Of a stretch of DNA of 64,000 bases, positions 45,491 through 57,179 are shown piece by piece. The position numbers and the translations under genes are program-made. Position 1 is the stretch's first letter, and each line of letters opens with the position of its first letter. The notes beneath the pieces were generated by a model, which was not told where the DNA came from, searched no databases, and worked only from the letters and a program-made list of their open reading frames with translations. Origin of the DNA: Elephas maximus indicus (lineage: Eukaryota; Chordata; Mammalia; Proboscidea; Elephantidae); contig NC_064825.1 of the NCBI RefSeq assembly GCF_024166365.1, forward strand, positions 100,516,480-100,580,479. The letters are read 5' to 3'.

Positions 45491-45978
45491 TTCCCACCCT
45501 CCTCCAACACACACACACCCACTGGCTGGAGGGTGGAGGCCCATTCTTTGGAGGAAACGAAGTTCAGAGGAAGACCTATGCCACGCACGTGGACACTCAG
45601 AGCTACCCAGCCAAAAATCAGTGCCTTCACCCTCCAGGGAGTCCCCCAGTCTACATTTTCCACTCACCCAGCCACACAGAGCTGCCAATCAGCTATTTAG
45701 TGCCCTAGTCTCCAAAATATAAGGCAGCCAAAGATCAGCAGCTATTTGAAGGCAGCCCCGAGATGAAAGAGAACACAATAAATGTAAAAAAAGAACTCGA
45801 AGGAAGCAGATTATACAGAGAATAGGAGGGAACAAAGGATTATATTCTTAGAGAAAGGATTGCATCTGTTAAATACAAATGAAGTCAGAGAAATGAGCAA
45901 TCAGATGACAAGAAAGAACCCATTAAATTTAAAATATGAGAGCTGAAATGATTAAAAAAACATATATATTGAAAGATT
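45491..45978. other. No gene seen
   Basis: Unique-looking, A-rich toward the right end. Confidence 0.5.
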
Positions 45979-46158
45979 CAAAAAAAAAAAAAAAAAAACC
46001 CAAACCCACTGCCGTCAAGTCCATTCCAACTCAGAGCAACCCTATAGGACAGAATAGACCCACCCCATAGGGTTTCCAAGGAGCGACTGGTAGATTCGAG
46101 CTGCCGACCTTTTGGTTAACAGCCATAGCTCTTAACTACTACACCACCAGGGTTTCCA
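45979..46158 (-). mobile_element. AfroSINE, antisense, with 11-bp target duplication
   Basis: Flanked by attgaaagatt at 45968-45978 and 46159-46169. Begins with a long A-run, then 'cactgccgtcaagtccattc', and ends 'acaccaccagggtttcca'. Confidence 0.95.
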
Positions 46159-46547
46159 ATTGAAAGATTAGGTCATGAAAATCTCCCCGAAAGTATAATA
46201 AAAAGGCAGAAGGTATATTCGTAAAATGAAATGCTACCCAGCAATAACAAATGAACAAACTGTGGATTCAAGCAACAACATAGATGAATCTCAAGAACAT
46301 GCGGAAAAAAAAAAATGTTGTAAAAACAAAAGAAGACAAGAATATATGACAGAGACCATCGCTGGCCCACAAACGCTATAACATGTACAACTGGCTCTTT
46401 TCAGAAACATTGCTGATGCCTGGTCTCGGAAAAAAAAAAGTCTCCATGAAAAAACAAATGGTTCCTATATATTACCTAGCCAGCTGAAGAATGTTGAAAA
46501 TTGTTGTGAAAGGCATTTTAAAGAGTGTTGGAAGAGTGTGTAAAATC

Positions 46548-46882
46548 TTGTTAGGTACCTTCAGGAGAGATCCGACTCATAGGGACCTTAGGTATAACAG
46601 AACAAAACGTTGCCCAGTCCTGCGCCATCCTCACAACAGAAGGTATGTTTAAGTCTGTTGTTGCAGCCACTGTGTCAATCCATCTCGTTGAGGGTCTTAC
46701 TCTTTTTCGATGACCCTGTACTATATAAGCATGATGTCCTTCTCTAGGGACTGGTCCCTCCTGATGACATGTCCAAATTAAGCCGGATGAGGTCTTGCCA
46801 TCCTTGCTTCTAAGGAGAATTCTGGCTGTACTTCCTCCAAGATGGATTTATTCGTTCTTTTGGTAGTCTATAGTGCATTAGA
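46548..46882 (-). mobile_element. RTE 3' end, antisense
   Basis: 'cttgttaggtaccttcagga' to the 'ttcttttggtagtctatagt' region. Breaks off near 46882. Confidence 0.92.
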
Positions 46883-46899
46883 TGTTCAAACAAAACAAA

Positions 46900-48380
46900 A
46901 ACAACTAAGCAAATGGAAAAGATGAGCCTATGACGAACGCTAGGAAAAAGAAAAAGCTGTAAAATAAAGGAAATTTAATTACAGTAAGTCTTTGGCTCCG
47001 CAGTTCGCGATACTGGTATAGTCATTACAATGAAAACACTGAAAAATGACACGACCCAAAATTGAGACGTCATCGTATTGAATGAGTGGGAGGGGGCAGT
47101 AGGCAGGGAAGAGGGAGTGTAAATGAACTAAAAACTATCATTTACCGTGTCGGGAAAGCAACAGATAATGTCTAAAATGGATTAACCAAAAGCCAGCAAT
47201 ATAAGCATAGAATTTAGGAACATGGAGGTAAATACCAGCTAAGGGTTAAAAGTTGCTGCCCCTAGGAGCAGACCAAATTAAATAAAATAAAAAGATAAGG
47301 GAAAGTGGGGTATACACCCTGCTTAATATTAGAATATACTATAAAGCTACAGTAGTTTAAACACTTTGATGTTGTACAAATAGAAAATGATCAATGACAC
47401 ATAATAGACTAGAAATAGACCGGTATGTCTATGGTGTGGAAATTTAGCACATAATACAGATGGCATTGCAAACGAAGAGAAATAGATGCTGGGACAACTA
47501 GCTGTCCATTAAGGAAATAAAGCCAGATTCGTACCTTACACCCTGCACCCAGATAAATTCCAGATGGACTGAATATTTAGTTCGTTTGTGTCTCTGAGTC
47601 TAAGGTGTGTCTCTTGTAGCCAGCATATAGATGAATGGTGTTTCTTAATCCATTCGGCTGCTCTCTCTTTGTTGGTGCATTTTTTGTGGGTTTTTTAGTC
47701 CGTTTACATTCAGCATAATTATGGATAGGTATGAGTTAGTGCTGTCATTTTGATGTCTTTTTTTGTGTGCTGTTGACAATTTCTTTTTCCCACTTAATTT
47801 TTTGTGCTGAGTAGTGTACCTTTATATATTGTCTTTTCCTCATATTCGTTGTTGTTGATTTTATTTCTGCTGAGTCTCTATTTTTTTTCTTCCTTGTATT
47901 TTATTTCTATGTGTAGGATAGTTTGTCTCCTTTGTGGTTATTTACACCTATTTTTCTAAATTTAAACCTAACCTTTATTTCTTTGTATCACCTTGTCATT
48001 AGATCAAATATTTAAGTGCAACAAATTGAACAATGGAAGTAAATTAGAAGAAAATCTAGTAGAATGTTTTTAAAATTTTCTGAAGGAGAGGGCTTTTCTA
48101 AGCATGACCACAAAACCATAAAGAAAAACACTGAACTTTCCATGTAACAAAAGACATTGTCAGTAAAGTTATATTAAAGAAAAAAAAAAAGCTGAACCAA
48201 GAAAATAAATTGCATTACATATTTCAAAGGCTTTTGTTATCCTTAATATGTAAAGAACAGTTATAAATCAATAAGAAAGACATGTAGCCTCAATTTAAAA
48301 TGGACAAAGGGTATGATCAAGCAATTTATAAAAGAAGTACAACCCTAGGAAGAGTTCCTGGGATGCAGGACTTTTAATAA
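46900..48380 (+). mobile_element. Old L1M with an antisense L1 piece inside
   Basis: Sense L1 phrases are 'agctacagtagtttaaacac' and 'cagatggactgaatatttag', resuming after about 48005 with 'aaagacattgtcagtaaag'. Between 47578 and 47997 the orientation is reversed ('aaggtgtgtctcttgtagcc', 'ccgtttacattcagcataat'). aatatttag/aatatttaag at the edges may be the duplication. Confidence 0.7.
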
Positions 48381-48429
48381 ATATTTTAAAACCAGGATGG
48401 TCCCAGGCAAACCTCTTCTACTCAACTCT

Positions 48430-48575
48430 TGGTGTGATTGTCTCCTTCTCATCTATCAAGACTTCCCTGAAATGGCGCCTCCTCAGAGAGGCCTTCTCTG
48501 GCCTCGTGATTTAAAGTTGCTCCCTCACCCCTACCCCAATCACTGCCAATCACCTCGCCCTGCCTGGCATGTGGT
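48430..48575 (+). mobile_element. L2 LINE fragment
   Basis: 'ctcctcagagaggccttctc' is a diagnostic L2 3' UTR phrase. Confidence 0.83.
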
Positions 48576-49714
48576 AAGCAGTCCATAGGTGGCAGTGGTT
48601 TCTGTAGAAAAGAGGCCCCCGCCATGCCCTGGCAGGAGGGACCAACTGGAGATACTTTGAATGGGGAGGGGGCAGTGGTTCATGCCTCCTGAAAAGCTGG
48701 CAGGAGAGATAAAAGTTGCCTGTGAGTAGAGCAAAAAATAGCAAGATGATTTAACCCCAGGGCGTTTTGATCTTAGCGGTCGTCATCGTCAGCAGCTGAA
48801 TGAGGAATCCCCTGGTTCTAAGCCAGTCCCTCCTTCCTTCCAAGAGAGGGATCCCTCAGCTGTTGGGCAAGTGGACAAGACCAGAGCAGAACTGTGCCTG
48901 GCTTAACACAAGGCCCATGGAATCCAGGTCCCTTCAACTCTTCCTCCAAATATGAGGTTTTTAAAAAACATTTATTTCTTGCTATTAAAAACTGGGGTGT
49001 ATTTAATAAAAGGTAGAGAAAAGAAGATTGAGTCAGTAGGATTAGACATCGTGGAGCAGGAATGAGGAGGAAGCAATTGCTGAAGTTATTGGGAATAACG
49101 GAGGAATTTGGCTCTGAGCTTCCTGGCAGCCTGTGCAAAAAGGGAAGGCTGATCAGTTACGGAGCTTTTCCTGTTAGCAAGGAAGATGTGTGCCAGTTCC
49201 TCAGGGGAGAGGCAGTTTGTTTCAGTTTTCATTTTCATCTTCTCTAGGTTTTGAATCCTGAATCAAATTTCTCCCTTGGGGCTTTAGGAGGGGACATTAA
49301 TTGATGCAATAAACAAGATCTTTGTTTTACAACAAATGTGGAAGTGAATCATTAAGGACTGTTCCTTCCAGCTTCCAAATGGGCATTTAACTTGCAAGTT
49401 TTGTTGAGTATTATAATTATTAGTGGAGGGAAAGACCTCAGCTTGATTTTTCTTTCCCAAGAGCTGGGTTTCATTCGCTTAGAGCATCTCAGTGACTTTG
49501 CAGGGATCGGGAGGTGGCTGGGATTTCAGGTGACTTTTTGTTGGGGTAAGTCATGAAGCACCTGGCCACGAATCACAAAGCTCTGGTCAGTCTCTTTAGT
49601 GCAATATGCCTGAGAGAGAAATTAGGGAGATATTTCACCAACCATTAGGCTGAAAAAGTAGCTGTATTATGGAAGAGGACAATGAGCCAGAAATGTCCAA
49701 GAGCAGAAGACATT
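48576..49714. other. No gene seen
   Basis: Unique-looking sequence. Open frames near 48.8-49.2 kb have no recognised domain. Confidence 0.5.
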
Positions 49715-50255
49715 AAGCAATTGAGTTAGGCAGACGTGAGTTTGAATCTTGCCCTACTTCTAACTAGCTGTGTGACCTTAGGCAAGTTTCTTTTCTTTTT
49801 TAAAAATTTTATTATGTTTTAGGTGAAAGTTGATGGCACAAATTAGCTTTTCATTCAAAAATTTATCCACAAATTATTTTGTGACATTGGTTGCAATTCC
49901 CACAATGTGTCAGTACTCTCCCCCTTTCCCTTTCTACCCCGGGTTCTCCGTGTCCATTCGTCCAGCTTCCCTGTCCCTTCCTGCCTTTCCATCTTTGCTT
50001 TTGGGCAGGTGTTGCTCATTTGGTCTGGTATGCTTGATTGAACTAAGAAGCATGTTTATCATATGTGTTGTTGTTTGTTTTATACGCTTGTCTAATCTTT
50101 GGCTGAAAGGTAGACTTCAGGAGTGGCTTCAGTTCTGAGTTAGCAGGGTGTCCAGAGACCATAGTCTTGGGGGTTTGGGCAAGTTCCTCAACCTCTCTGA
50201 GTATGGTTTTCCTGTCTGTAAAAACAGTGATTATTGAGTCAAATGGCAATGCCCA
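49715..50255 (+). mobile_element. MIR split by an L1 insertion
   Basis: The left half ends 'agctgtgtgaccttaggcaa' and the right half begins 'ggcaagttcctcaacctctc' then 'ggttttcctgtctgtaaaaa'. Removing 49795-50175 restores a continuous MIR. Confidence 0.93.
49795..50180 (-). mobile_element. L1 3' end (older relative of the young L1), antisense
   Basis: 'tttattatgttttaggtgaa' parallels the 'attgtgctttaag' start of the young L1 copies but is diverged. ggcaagttt/ggcaagttc on both sides is the target duplication in the MIR. Confidence 0.85.
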
Positions 50256-50815
50256 GAATGTGTGCCATGTGCTCCATTCACCTCATCGCCCTTCTCTTCC
50301 TCCCTTTACCCTGCAGCCTGGGGCCAGACATGCGGTAGGGCCCAGGTCAGCCCCAGTTCTCAGGGAGTTCCAGCTAAGCTCCCACCCCCACTTCTGGGTT
50401 TCAGGCCCAACTCAGCCCACAGAGGGAAGCCGAAGCACAGCCTCACAAGACTTGCCTTGTCTAGACACTTGTCCTTGGTGATCACATTCAGACCCCAGGG
50501 CTACTTTCTGCCCACACTGACCCAGGGCACCTGTGCCACTCTCAGGCTGCCTCTGGGTTCCCTTTTGAGATGGTTACAGAAGCTCCCCCACCTTGTTTCA
50601 GATTCCTTCTTGTGTCTTAGTCTTGACTCTGTGGCTGCAGGGGCAGCTTCTTGAGGGCAGATGTAGGACCCCTGGATCTAAACTTCTCATGCCATGCAGG
50701 GACAGGAGAAGTCACGTGTCCGTGTCCCACAGTGTGGAGGTGGCAGGTCCAGCCTCAGACTCAGGCCTCTGGACTGCTCAGCATCTCTGTGCTTCTCATG
50801 ATCCCATCATGAAAA
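50256..50815. other. No gene seen
   Basis: GC-moderate unique-looking sequence with overlapping open frames and no known domain. Confidence 0.5.
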
Positions 50816-50817
50816 AG

Positions 50818-51436
50818 AGAAATTATTGATGTTGTCAAGGATTTCATTTTACTTGGATCCACAATCAATGACCATGGAAGCAGCAATCAAGAAATCAAAG
50901 GACATATTTCATTGGGCAAATCTGCTGCAAAAGATCTCTTTAAAGTGTTCAAAAGCAAAGATGTCACTTTGCAGACTAAGGTGCACCTGACCCAAGCCAT
51001 AGTAATTTCTAACACCTCATATGCATGTGAAAGCTGGACAATGCATAAGGAAGACCGAAGAATTTATGCCTTGAATGACAGTGTGTTGGCAAAGAATATT
51101 GAATATACCATAGACTGCCAGAAGAACAAACAAGCCCGTCTTGGAAGAAATAAGCCAGAGTGCTCCTTGGAAGGGAGGATGGTGAGACTTCATCTCACGT
51201 ACTTAGGACATGCTATCAAGAGGGACCAGTCCCTAGGGAAGGACGTTGTGCTTGGTAATGTAGAGGGTCAGCGAAAAAGAGGAAGACCCTCGTCAAGATG
51301 GATTGACACAGTGGCTGCAACAAAGAGCTCAAACATAGCAACAATTGTGAGGATGGAGCAGGACTGGGCTATGTTTAGTTCTGTTGTACATAGGGTTGCT
51401 ATGAATTCCACGGCACCAGACAACAACAACGTGGTC
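50818..51436 (+). mobile_element. RTE LINE 3' end, sense
   Basis: A 178-codon open stretch (50912-51448) keeps the C-terminal part of the RTE protein: KSAAKDLFKVFKSKDVTL, CESWTMHKED, LGHAIKRDQSLGKDVVLG and QRKRGRPSSRW blocks. It ends in the RTE tail and 'acaacaacaacg'. The reverse-transcriptase catalytic region is absent, so the product would be inactive. Confidence 0.93.
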
Positions 51437-51734
51437 CCACAAATGTGATGCCTACCACACTCACTGCCCAGCCCCACCCCACGGAATCAGCTGAGGGCCA
51501 CTGCTCCCGCATAAGGGAAGTCAGGCGGTCCAAATTACTGAGAAGATTTAACTAGAAACCTGGCACTATGAGCGTTCTCTTTGCCTCCCTCACCAGCTCA
51601 TTCACTTAAAGGCTTTTTTGCATTTTGGGTTGTGACCCTGCCCTCTCTTTATCCACATCTCTTTCTGGACTCATCTCAGATTTTTCTGCCCCCACTTACT
51701 CTACTCCAGTGGCAACAGGCTCCATGGCAAACAC

Positions 51735-52118
51735 TCCGGTCACTTTGACACCTATAGGTCTTTGCTCATGCTGTTTGCCTTCCTGGAATGCCATCCTGCC
51801 CTTGGTGGAAATTCTAATCCCCCTCTAAGACCCACCTCTGATGTCATTTCCTCGGTGAAGTTGTCTCCTCCAAAGGAGCAAATGGCCCTTTCCTCACAGC
51901 CCCTTCCCCCCTTCTGTGCTTGGCCTCCAACATAAAGCTTAGCACGCTGATGTCCATCAATTGCCGAATTCATCCAGCTAACCATCAGTGCCTTCATCTC
52001 CTGACCAGACAGAGGTCTTGTCTTCAAGACAAGGACCATATCTAAGTTGGTACTCCCCAGAACCCAGCCTTCTGCCTGGCTCAGAGCAGAAAGATACTCG
52101 GCAAACTTTTATAGTCAT
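51735..52118 (+). mobile_element. L2 LINE 3' region
   Basis: 'aggtctttgctcatgctgtt' and 'cagaacccagccttctgcct' follow the L2 3' UTR order. Confidence 0.8.
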
Positions 52119-52167
52119 ATGAAATGTCATTTAACTGTGGCATTAATTACTGTTTCGTGAGCAGACC

Positions 52168-52328
52168 GGAAATCCTGGTGGCCTAGTGGTTAACAGTTCG
52201 GCTGCTAGCCAAAAGGTCAGCAGTTCCAATCCACCAGGTGCTCCTTGGAAACCCTATGGGGCAGTTCTATTCAGTCCTATACTGCCGCTATGAGTCAGAA
52301 TGGACTGGACAGCAGTGGGTATGGTATG
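52168..52328 (+). mobile_element. AfroSINE, short subfamily, with 9-bp target duplication
   Basis: Flanked by gagcagacc at 52159-52167 and 52329-52337. Starts 'ggaaatcctggtggcctagt'. Confidence 0.95.
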
Positions 52329-52392
52329 GAGCAGACCAGCGCTAAACCCTTCGAATACACTCTCAGGGCTCTTCACACAGAGACAGCCACAT

Positions 52393-52500
52393 AGGTATTA
52401 CTGTGTCCCCATTTTACATATGGGGAAACTGAGGCTCAGAGAGGTGAAGTGACTTATTTTAGATCACACAGCAAGTAACAGAGGTGGAATTTCGAGAAGC
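52393..52500 (-). mobile_element. MIR fragment, antisense
   Basis: 'ggggaaactgaggctcagag' and 'gatcacacagcaagtaacag'. Confidence 0.88.
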
Positions 52501-53689
52501 TGTGTTTGTGATGTCAAAGTCAAGGGAAAGAGATGATGCCCTAGGTACAGCTCCCAAGAGGCATGAGGCTGCCCTCTGATCTAACCATGGACGCCCATCC
52601 GGGGGCCAGGCTCTCAGCCAGAAGCAGAGTTGACAGGAAACGCCAACCCTCTAGGAGGAGGCCTCCCTCCTGAGGTACCCACTGGGACTGCCTGTGACTG
52701 CTCCCGCCGGCTTTCGGTGGACCTTTGGGGAAAAGACCGCCTCTCACTGGGCAGCGCCCGCCCAGAACCTTACTGGAATCGAACCCTCTAGGCAACTTGC
52801 AAGGGGGTTATGCCCCTCGTTTTGGAGTCAGCGTATTACAGCCTCCCCGAGCAGGAGCGACCTCGCAGTTGGGCCACACGGCTTGCAGGCAACGCCAGAA
52901 GGGGGTTGTTTTGGAAACGGTTGTCCTGGTTACGACTCCATCCCGCGGTGCCCTGCTCTAGTCAAAGACCCACCACAAACTGTCGATTTTGTAGTCACCG
53001 AGGGATGCCTTCCAGGCTTTTAAGCACTTCGTCTTTACGAAATTCTGTGCCGTCTTTCCCTCACTGCCTTCCGTCCTTCTGCGATGTTGAATCCCATTTC
53101 ACAGATAGAGAAACCGAGGAACTGAGCAAGTTAGCGCGGCTTACATACATTTTCCAAGTCGGCTAGGGACCAATCCGTCTCAGTTCTTCTAGAGTCTCCA
53201 TCTCTGTAACAAGATTGGGTTGGAAGGACACGTTGCAGTTGGCGACTTTAAAACCGCAGGACCATGTAAATAGTTAATATTTTTAACGAACCCCAAGTCC
53301 CTTATCCTCAGCTTTCGGATAAGACTTTAGGGTTTTGGTTTTTTGTTATGACTTCAGTTTTTTCTCCAAACTACCGGGCATTCAAAGGGTTAAACGGGAC
53401 CGAGAGGGGGCCTGCTGTGGACAGCCGAGCTGAAACGCTTTACACCCCGAAAGGGTTAAAAATATAAGCGCATTCGTTCCTCGGACTTTTTAGTTCCAAG
53501 TGGGCAGCAACGGGATCGGGCGAGTCAGGGAGCACCCCTAGGAACGACTTCTTAAAATTCTAGAACTTTTAATTCTACCCCCAAAAAGTGTCCCAGTTGG
53601 AAAGTTCTGTTAACCTTTTCTTTTTTCATTTATTTGTTCTCGCTTTCTTCCCGGGTTGGCATATAAACCTTGCCCTCTGCCTTGAGGTT
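52501..53689. other. Upstream flank of the CpG island
   Basis: Unique-looking, increasingly GC-rich toward 52.7-53.0 kb. It includes 'aaaaatataagcgcat' near 53460 and a TATAAA-like 'ggcatataaaccttgc' near 53659. No accepted coding exon; overlapping open frames at 52.69-53.17 kb have no recognised domain. Confidence 0.5.
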
Positions 53690-53849
53690 CCAGGAGCTAG
53701 GTTCCCCCCTCCGGGCAGGGCGCGGGGCGGGAGCCGAGGGGGCTCCGGGAGTTCTCTCCGGGGCCGAACTGGGACACGGCTGCTGAGTCCCGGCTCCGGC
53801 CCCTGAATTGGGGGGTCCGCGTCTGCCCCAAACGCCGCTTTCTTCCGTT

Positions 53850-54100
53850 TTCCATGTCATTTCCTGTACTAATAAGATGGTGGTCAAAGCAGGGGAGGAG
53901 AGCAGCAGCGAGTCGCCGCCGCCGCCGCCGCCGCCGCCGCGCCGAGGCTGGCGCTGAAACTTGGCCTCGCCGGGGACCCGCGCGCCCGCAGCGCGGCCGC
54001 TCCCGCCGCGGGGCCGCCCGCCGGGGCCGCGCCGCCGCCGCCGAGCCGCCCGCCGGGCCGCCGCGCCCGGGCCCCGCGCCGCCGCCGCATTCCCGGGAAG
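53850..54100 (+). other. Candidate non-coding first exon ending at a strong splice donor
   Basis: The sequence cgggaag|gtgagt places a consensus donor (AAG|GTGAGT) at 54100/54101 inside the CpG island. The preceding 250 bp is a GC-rich leader with a CCG tract, typical of a 5' UTR exon. The start is not known; 53850 is a guess. A long Arg-rich frame crossing the exon is a composition effect. I do not recognise the gene, and no downstream acceptor could be assigned. Confidence 0.5.
53877..53957 (+). other. Possible upstream ORF, 26 codons
   Basis: ATG at 53877 in 'aagatggtgg' (purine at -3, G at +4, a good initiation context) opens a short frame: MVVKAGEESSSES, a proline run encoded by the CCG tract, then RRGWR and a stop at 53955-53957. 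It lies wholly within the candidate first exon and would act, if transcribed, as a uORF. Not a known protein. Confidence 0.35.
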
Positions 54101-54560
54101 GTGAGTCAGCCCGGTAGCCAATGTGGCCATTGAAAATGGCTTCGGAAAGCGCTCGGCAGTTGGCCAGCGCGCGCGGGGGCCGCGCTGCGGGGCTGCGGGT
54201 GGTGCGGGAGGCGCGGGGGCCGGCGCAGGGCGCGGGGGCCCGGGGCGCGGGTGCGGGGCGGGGAGCGGCTCGCCCCGGGCCCGAGGGGGGTTAACCCTCG
54301 GCAGGTAGCTGCCGCCGCCGCCGCCGCCGCCGCTGCGGGATCCGGGGGCCGCCCCTCCGCCTCCTTCCTCCCCGCTCGCGCTCGCGCGCTCGCTCGCTCC
54401 TCGCCTTGTTACAATGTAGCCTTTTCTCTCCGCGCACGTCCCGCGCGCTGACGGACGGCGCCGCCGGCCAATGGGAACCTTCGGAGTGGGGACGCAGTGA
54501 CACGCGTGGGGCGGGGCGCCCGAGGCCGGAGGGCTTCCCGGGCCGCTGGCCTAGTTCTGG

Positions 54561-55489
54561 GGCCAGTTTCGGCTCTGCGCCGGAGGCTGGTGCCGGGGCG
54601 CGGGATCTTTCGGGATGCTAATTGGGTCTCTTCCAACGCTGCTGACGGCTTTCCGCTGAACGTGGCGGAGCCGCAGGGCGTTTCTCTAATACACTTGACG
54701 TCCTAGTTGCGGTGCTGACTCCGCGAAATCTCCCCGGAGTATAGGCGCCGTCCCCTGGCACCCGTCCCCAAGGTGCTCTCCTCTGCGGAAACTTAGCGGC
54801 CCAGTGACCTTTCTCCTTCAAGGCCAGCACGCCCTAGGCAAGTTGCTGCAAGGAGAATATAGATGTCTTCTCGGACCGTGGGCGATGTGGGTTGAAAAGT
54901 TGATAGTGTCGTGAGCCCGACTGGGAGAACCGGCTGACACCCGCAGGGTGGGCTGGGACATAGGGGAGAAAAAGGTTAAACGTCCCTTTCTTAGATGTTT
55001 GCTTCCTGTGGAGAAAGCCTGTGGTATATAATTTAGACTGGCTGGAAGGAAACACCCAGTTCTTTGTGCATGAGCACATGAGGCAATAATGAGAGATTGC
55101 TCTTGAGGCCTGGAAAGCCTATAAACTTTGGGTTTTTTGTCTGTGCTGGGGCAAAAGAATTTTCCATGGAGCACGATGCCTAGGGCACCCAAGCTTTCCT
55201 TTGCCCACATTTCCTCATGAGAGGGAGGAAGGCAGAGACGGTTGCAGGGGCCCAGACAGGAGTCTGGGCTCCATGGGCCAGAAGTGACAGGCTGGGGTCC
55301 CCTTCGGTGGGGAGCAGGGCCTGGCCTTTGCCCGCCAGCTCTCTGAGAGGTTGGCAAGCAGTTCTGTTGAGCAGATGTCTAAAAGCCTTGCCTACCAGAG
55401 TAGAGCCCAGGCCCATTGCTTTCGCTTAGGGGAAAGGGCGTCTCTATCGGGATCCTTCTTCTCGTAGTATCTCTTCGACTTTGGACTTT
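54561..55489. other. Putative intron start, no gene
   Basis: Unique-looking sequence falling off in GC from the island. Minus-strand open frames at 54.8-55.4 kb have no recognised domain. Confidence 0.45.
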
Positions 55490-55640
55490 GCACACTTGCT
55501 TTTGACCTCTCTGAACCTGGTTTCTGTATCCCTAAAATGAGGCTAACAAAAAGCCTGTCTGGCAAGGCAGTTGTGAGATTAAATGAGATAGCAAGACAAA
55601 GCTCCTAGTCCAGGGCTTGGCACAAGGTTTAAGAAGTGTT
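55490..55640 (+). mobile_element. MIR
   Basis: 'tgacctctctgaacctggtt', 'gagattaaatgagatagcaa' and 'cagggcttggcacaag'. Confidence 0.86.
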
Positions 55641-56089
55641 AATTCTCATATCAGAATTGGCCAGCGGGCCCTACCCAGGCCTGTACAGCCCATACTGACA
55701 GGGCCTCCAAGGAACACCTGGTGCCAGGGTCTGATTCTCTCCCTTGGTGACAGTCCCAAAGGTGAGGGGCTCCCCCTGTAAGTCCCAGGAACACTTGATC
55801 AGCCATCATAGCCATCACCTCCACCTACGAACTGTTTTTGATCTGTCCTTACGGTTCTGTCCTCTAGTCCCCTTTGGAGCGATGTATTTCCTAAATTTCT
55901 TCTCCTTGGTGTCAAGTAAGACTTCTGTCATCTTAATCTTTCCTCTCTTGGGCTTAGATGGGGTTTCCCTGGTTCTAGGTTTTTGGCAGGTATGAAGGAA
56001 ACAAAGGACACTGGACTAGGACTCAGGAATCAGACCTGTTTATCTAGCTGCCTCCTCAGCCTGCCCTCTTGGCTTCCTTAGTCATGACA
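55641..56089. other. No gene seen
   Basis: Unique-looking sequence with no recognised domain or repeat. Confidence 0.5.
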
Positions 56090-56595
56090 AATGCTTGGGA
56101 TCGAAGTCTGTCTTCATCTCTAAACCTCATCCTCCTCCAGGAGTCTGATCTCGGCTGAGGGCACCATCATCCCACCAGTCCTTGGTGTCTCTGTTTCATT
56201 TACCCCGATCCATTCCATCCTCAAATCCAGAGAGCTTCATCTTCTAAATTGAATCCATCCACTTCTGTCCGTCTCTTCTTCCTCCACATCTTAGTTAAGC
56301 CACTACCCTCTCTCCCCAGGACTATAGCAAGGGCCTCCTAACCAGCCACCTGCTACCTCTTCTCCACTCCAGTCTCAGCATTGCAGTCAGAGTGATCGCT
56401 TCCAAATACGACCACATCAGGCCTCCCAGTTCATGCTTAAGACACCAAAAAGGCCTCCCCAGGGCTTCTGGGATAAAGAACCAAGTTGTTACTGTGACCC
56501 AAATGCCCCTGGGAGATCTGACCCCTGCCTTTCCTTGACCTCATCTTCTACCACTTTCTAGCTGTCTCTGCAGTTCTCTCCTGCCCATGAGTCAA
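56090..56595 (+). mobile_element. L2 LINE, ORF2 3' part
   Basis: 'gcctcctaaccagccacctg', 'gcagtcagagtgatcgcttc' and 'gggagatctgacccctgcct' follow the order of L2 ORF2. Heavily decayed. Confidence 0.85.
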
Positions 56596-56619
56596 GGTTA
56601 GCCAAGGGCAAGATGGGAA

Positions 56620-57025
56620 GTAGAGAGTGTGTGGTGGTCCTTAGTGCTTTCTCCTAAATATTTCCAATTCTTCCCCCTTCCAGGCACAAAGTAGGATTGA
56701 ATCTAGCCCCCCTTGTCCTTAGATGGGCCCATGTGACTGCCCAGTGAATCCTGAACTACAATGATGTGTGTCACTTCTGGGCTACAGCATTTAATTGCTG
56801 ATGTGAGACTGTACAGACTGCTCTTTTGCTCTGGTATGGCAACTGGCAGTAGACAAGGTGGTGGTTCTTTCTACTAGCCTGGGTCCCTGAGTCTCTACAT
56901 GTGTGGAGCCCCCTTGTGACCCACAGTGGAAAAGCAGCATGAATGATAACTAAACATCTGTTGTTTAAAATTGGGGATTGTTTGTTATGGCAGCATAACC
57001 TCACCTGTCCTGACTGATAGAGGGG
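56620..57025 (+). repeat. Old LTR-like interspersed repeat
   Basis: 'catgtgactgcccagtgaat' and terminal 'gttatggcagcataacctca' suggest a diverged LTR-like mammalian repeat similar to 11350-11705. Confidence 0.5.
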
Positions 57026-57179
57026 TGAGAGGAGTGTTCCAGGCAAAAAGAGAGGTAGCGCACAGAGAGTTCATGCACAGGGACATGACTTGGAAAGGTT
57101 CATCCCCCACAGCAGCAGAGCGACCTCTTTGACATGAACATCACCTCCTGCCTAAAAAACCTTCAGAAATTCTCATTGC

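Larger units (their letters stand above)
53690..54560 (+). promoter_or_regulatory. CpG island, putative promoter
   Basis: About 870 bp of very high G+C with dense CpG, unlike anything else in the window. It includes CCG runs (53914-53940 and 54312-54334) and many gcgc/cgcg words. A CCAAT box in 'ggccaatggga' is at 54467-54477, and a CRE-like 'ttgacgtcc' lies just beyond at about 54697. Repeats are absent from the island itself. CpG islands of this kind usually mark promoters of widely expressed or developmental genes. Orientation is taken as plus because of the splice donor at 54101. Confidence 0.85.

Noticed and set aside
50912-51448. 178-codon frame as a host gene
   Set aside because: It is the C-terminal part of the RTE protein, including its tail.
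53630-54503. Ala/Arg/Pro-rich frames in the CpG island, up to 166 codons
   Set aside because: Typical false frames of GC-rich sequence; the leader is better read as non-coding exon.
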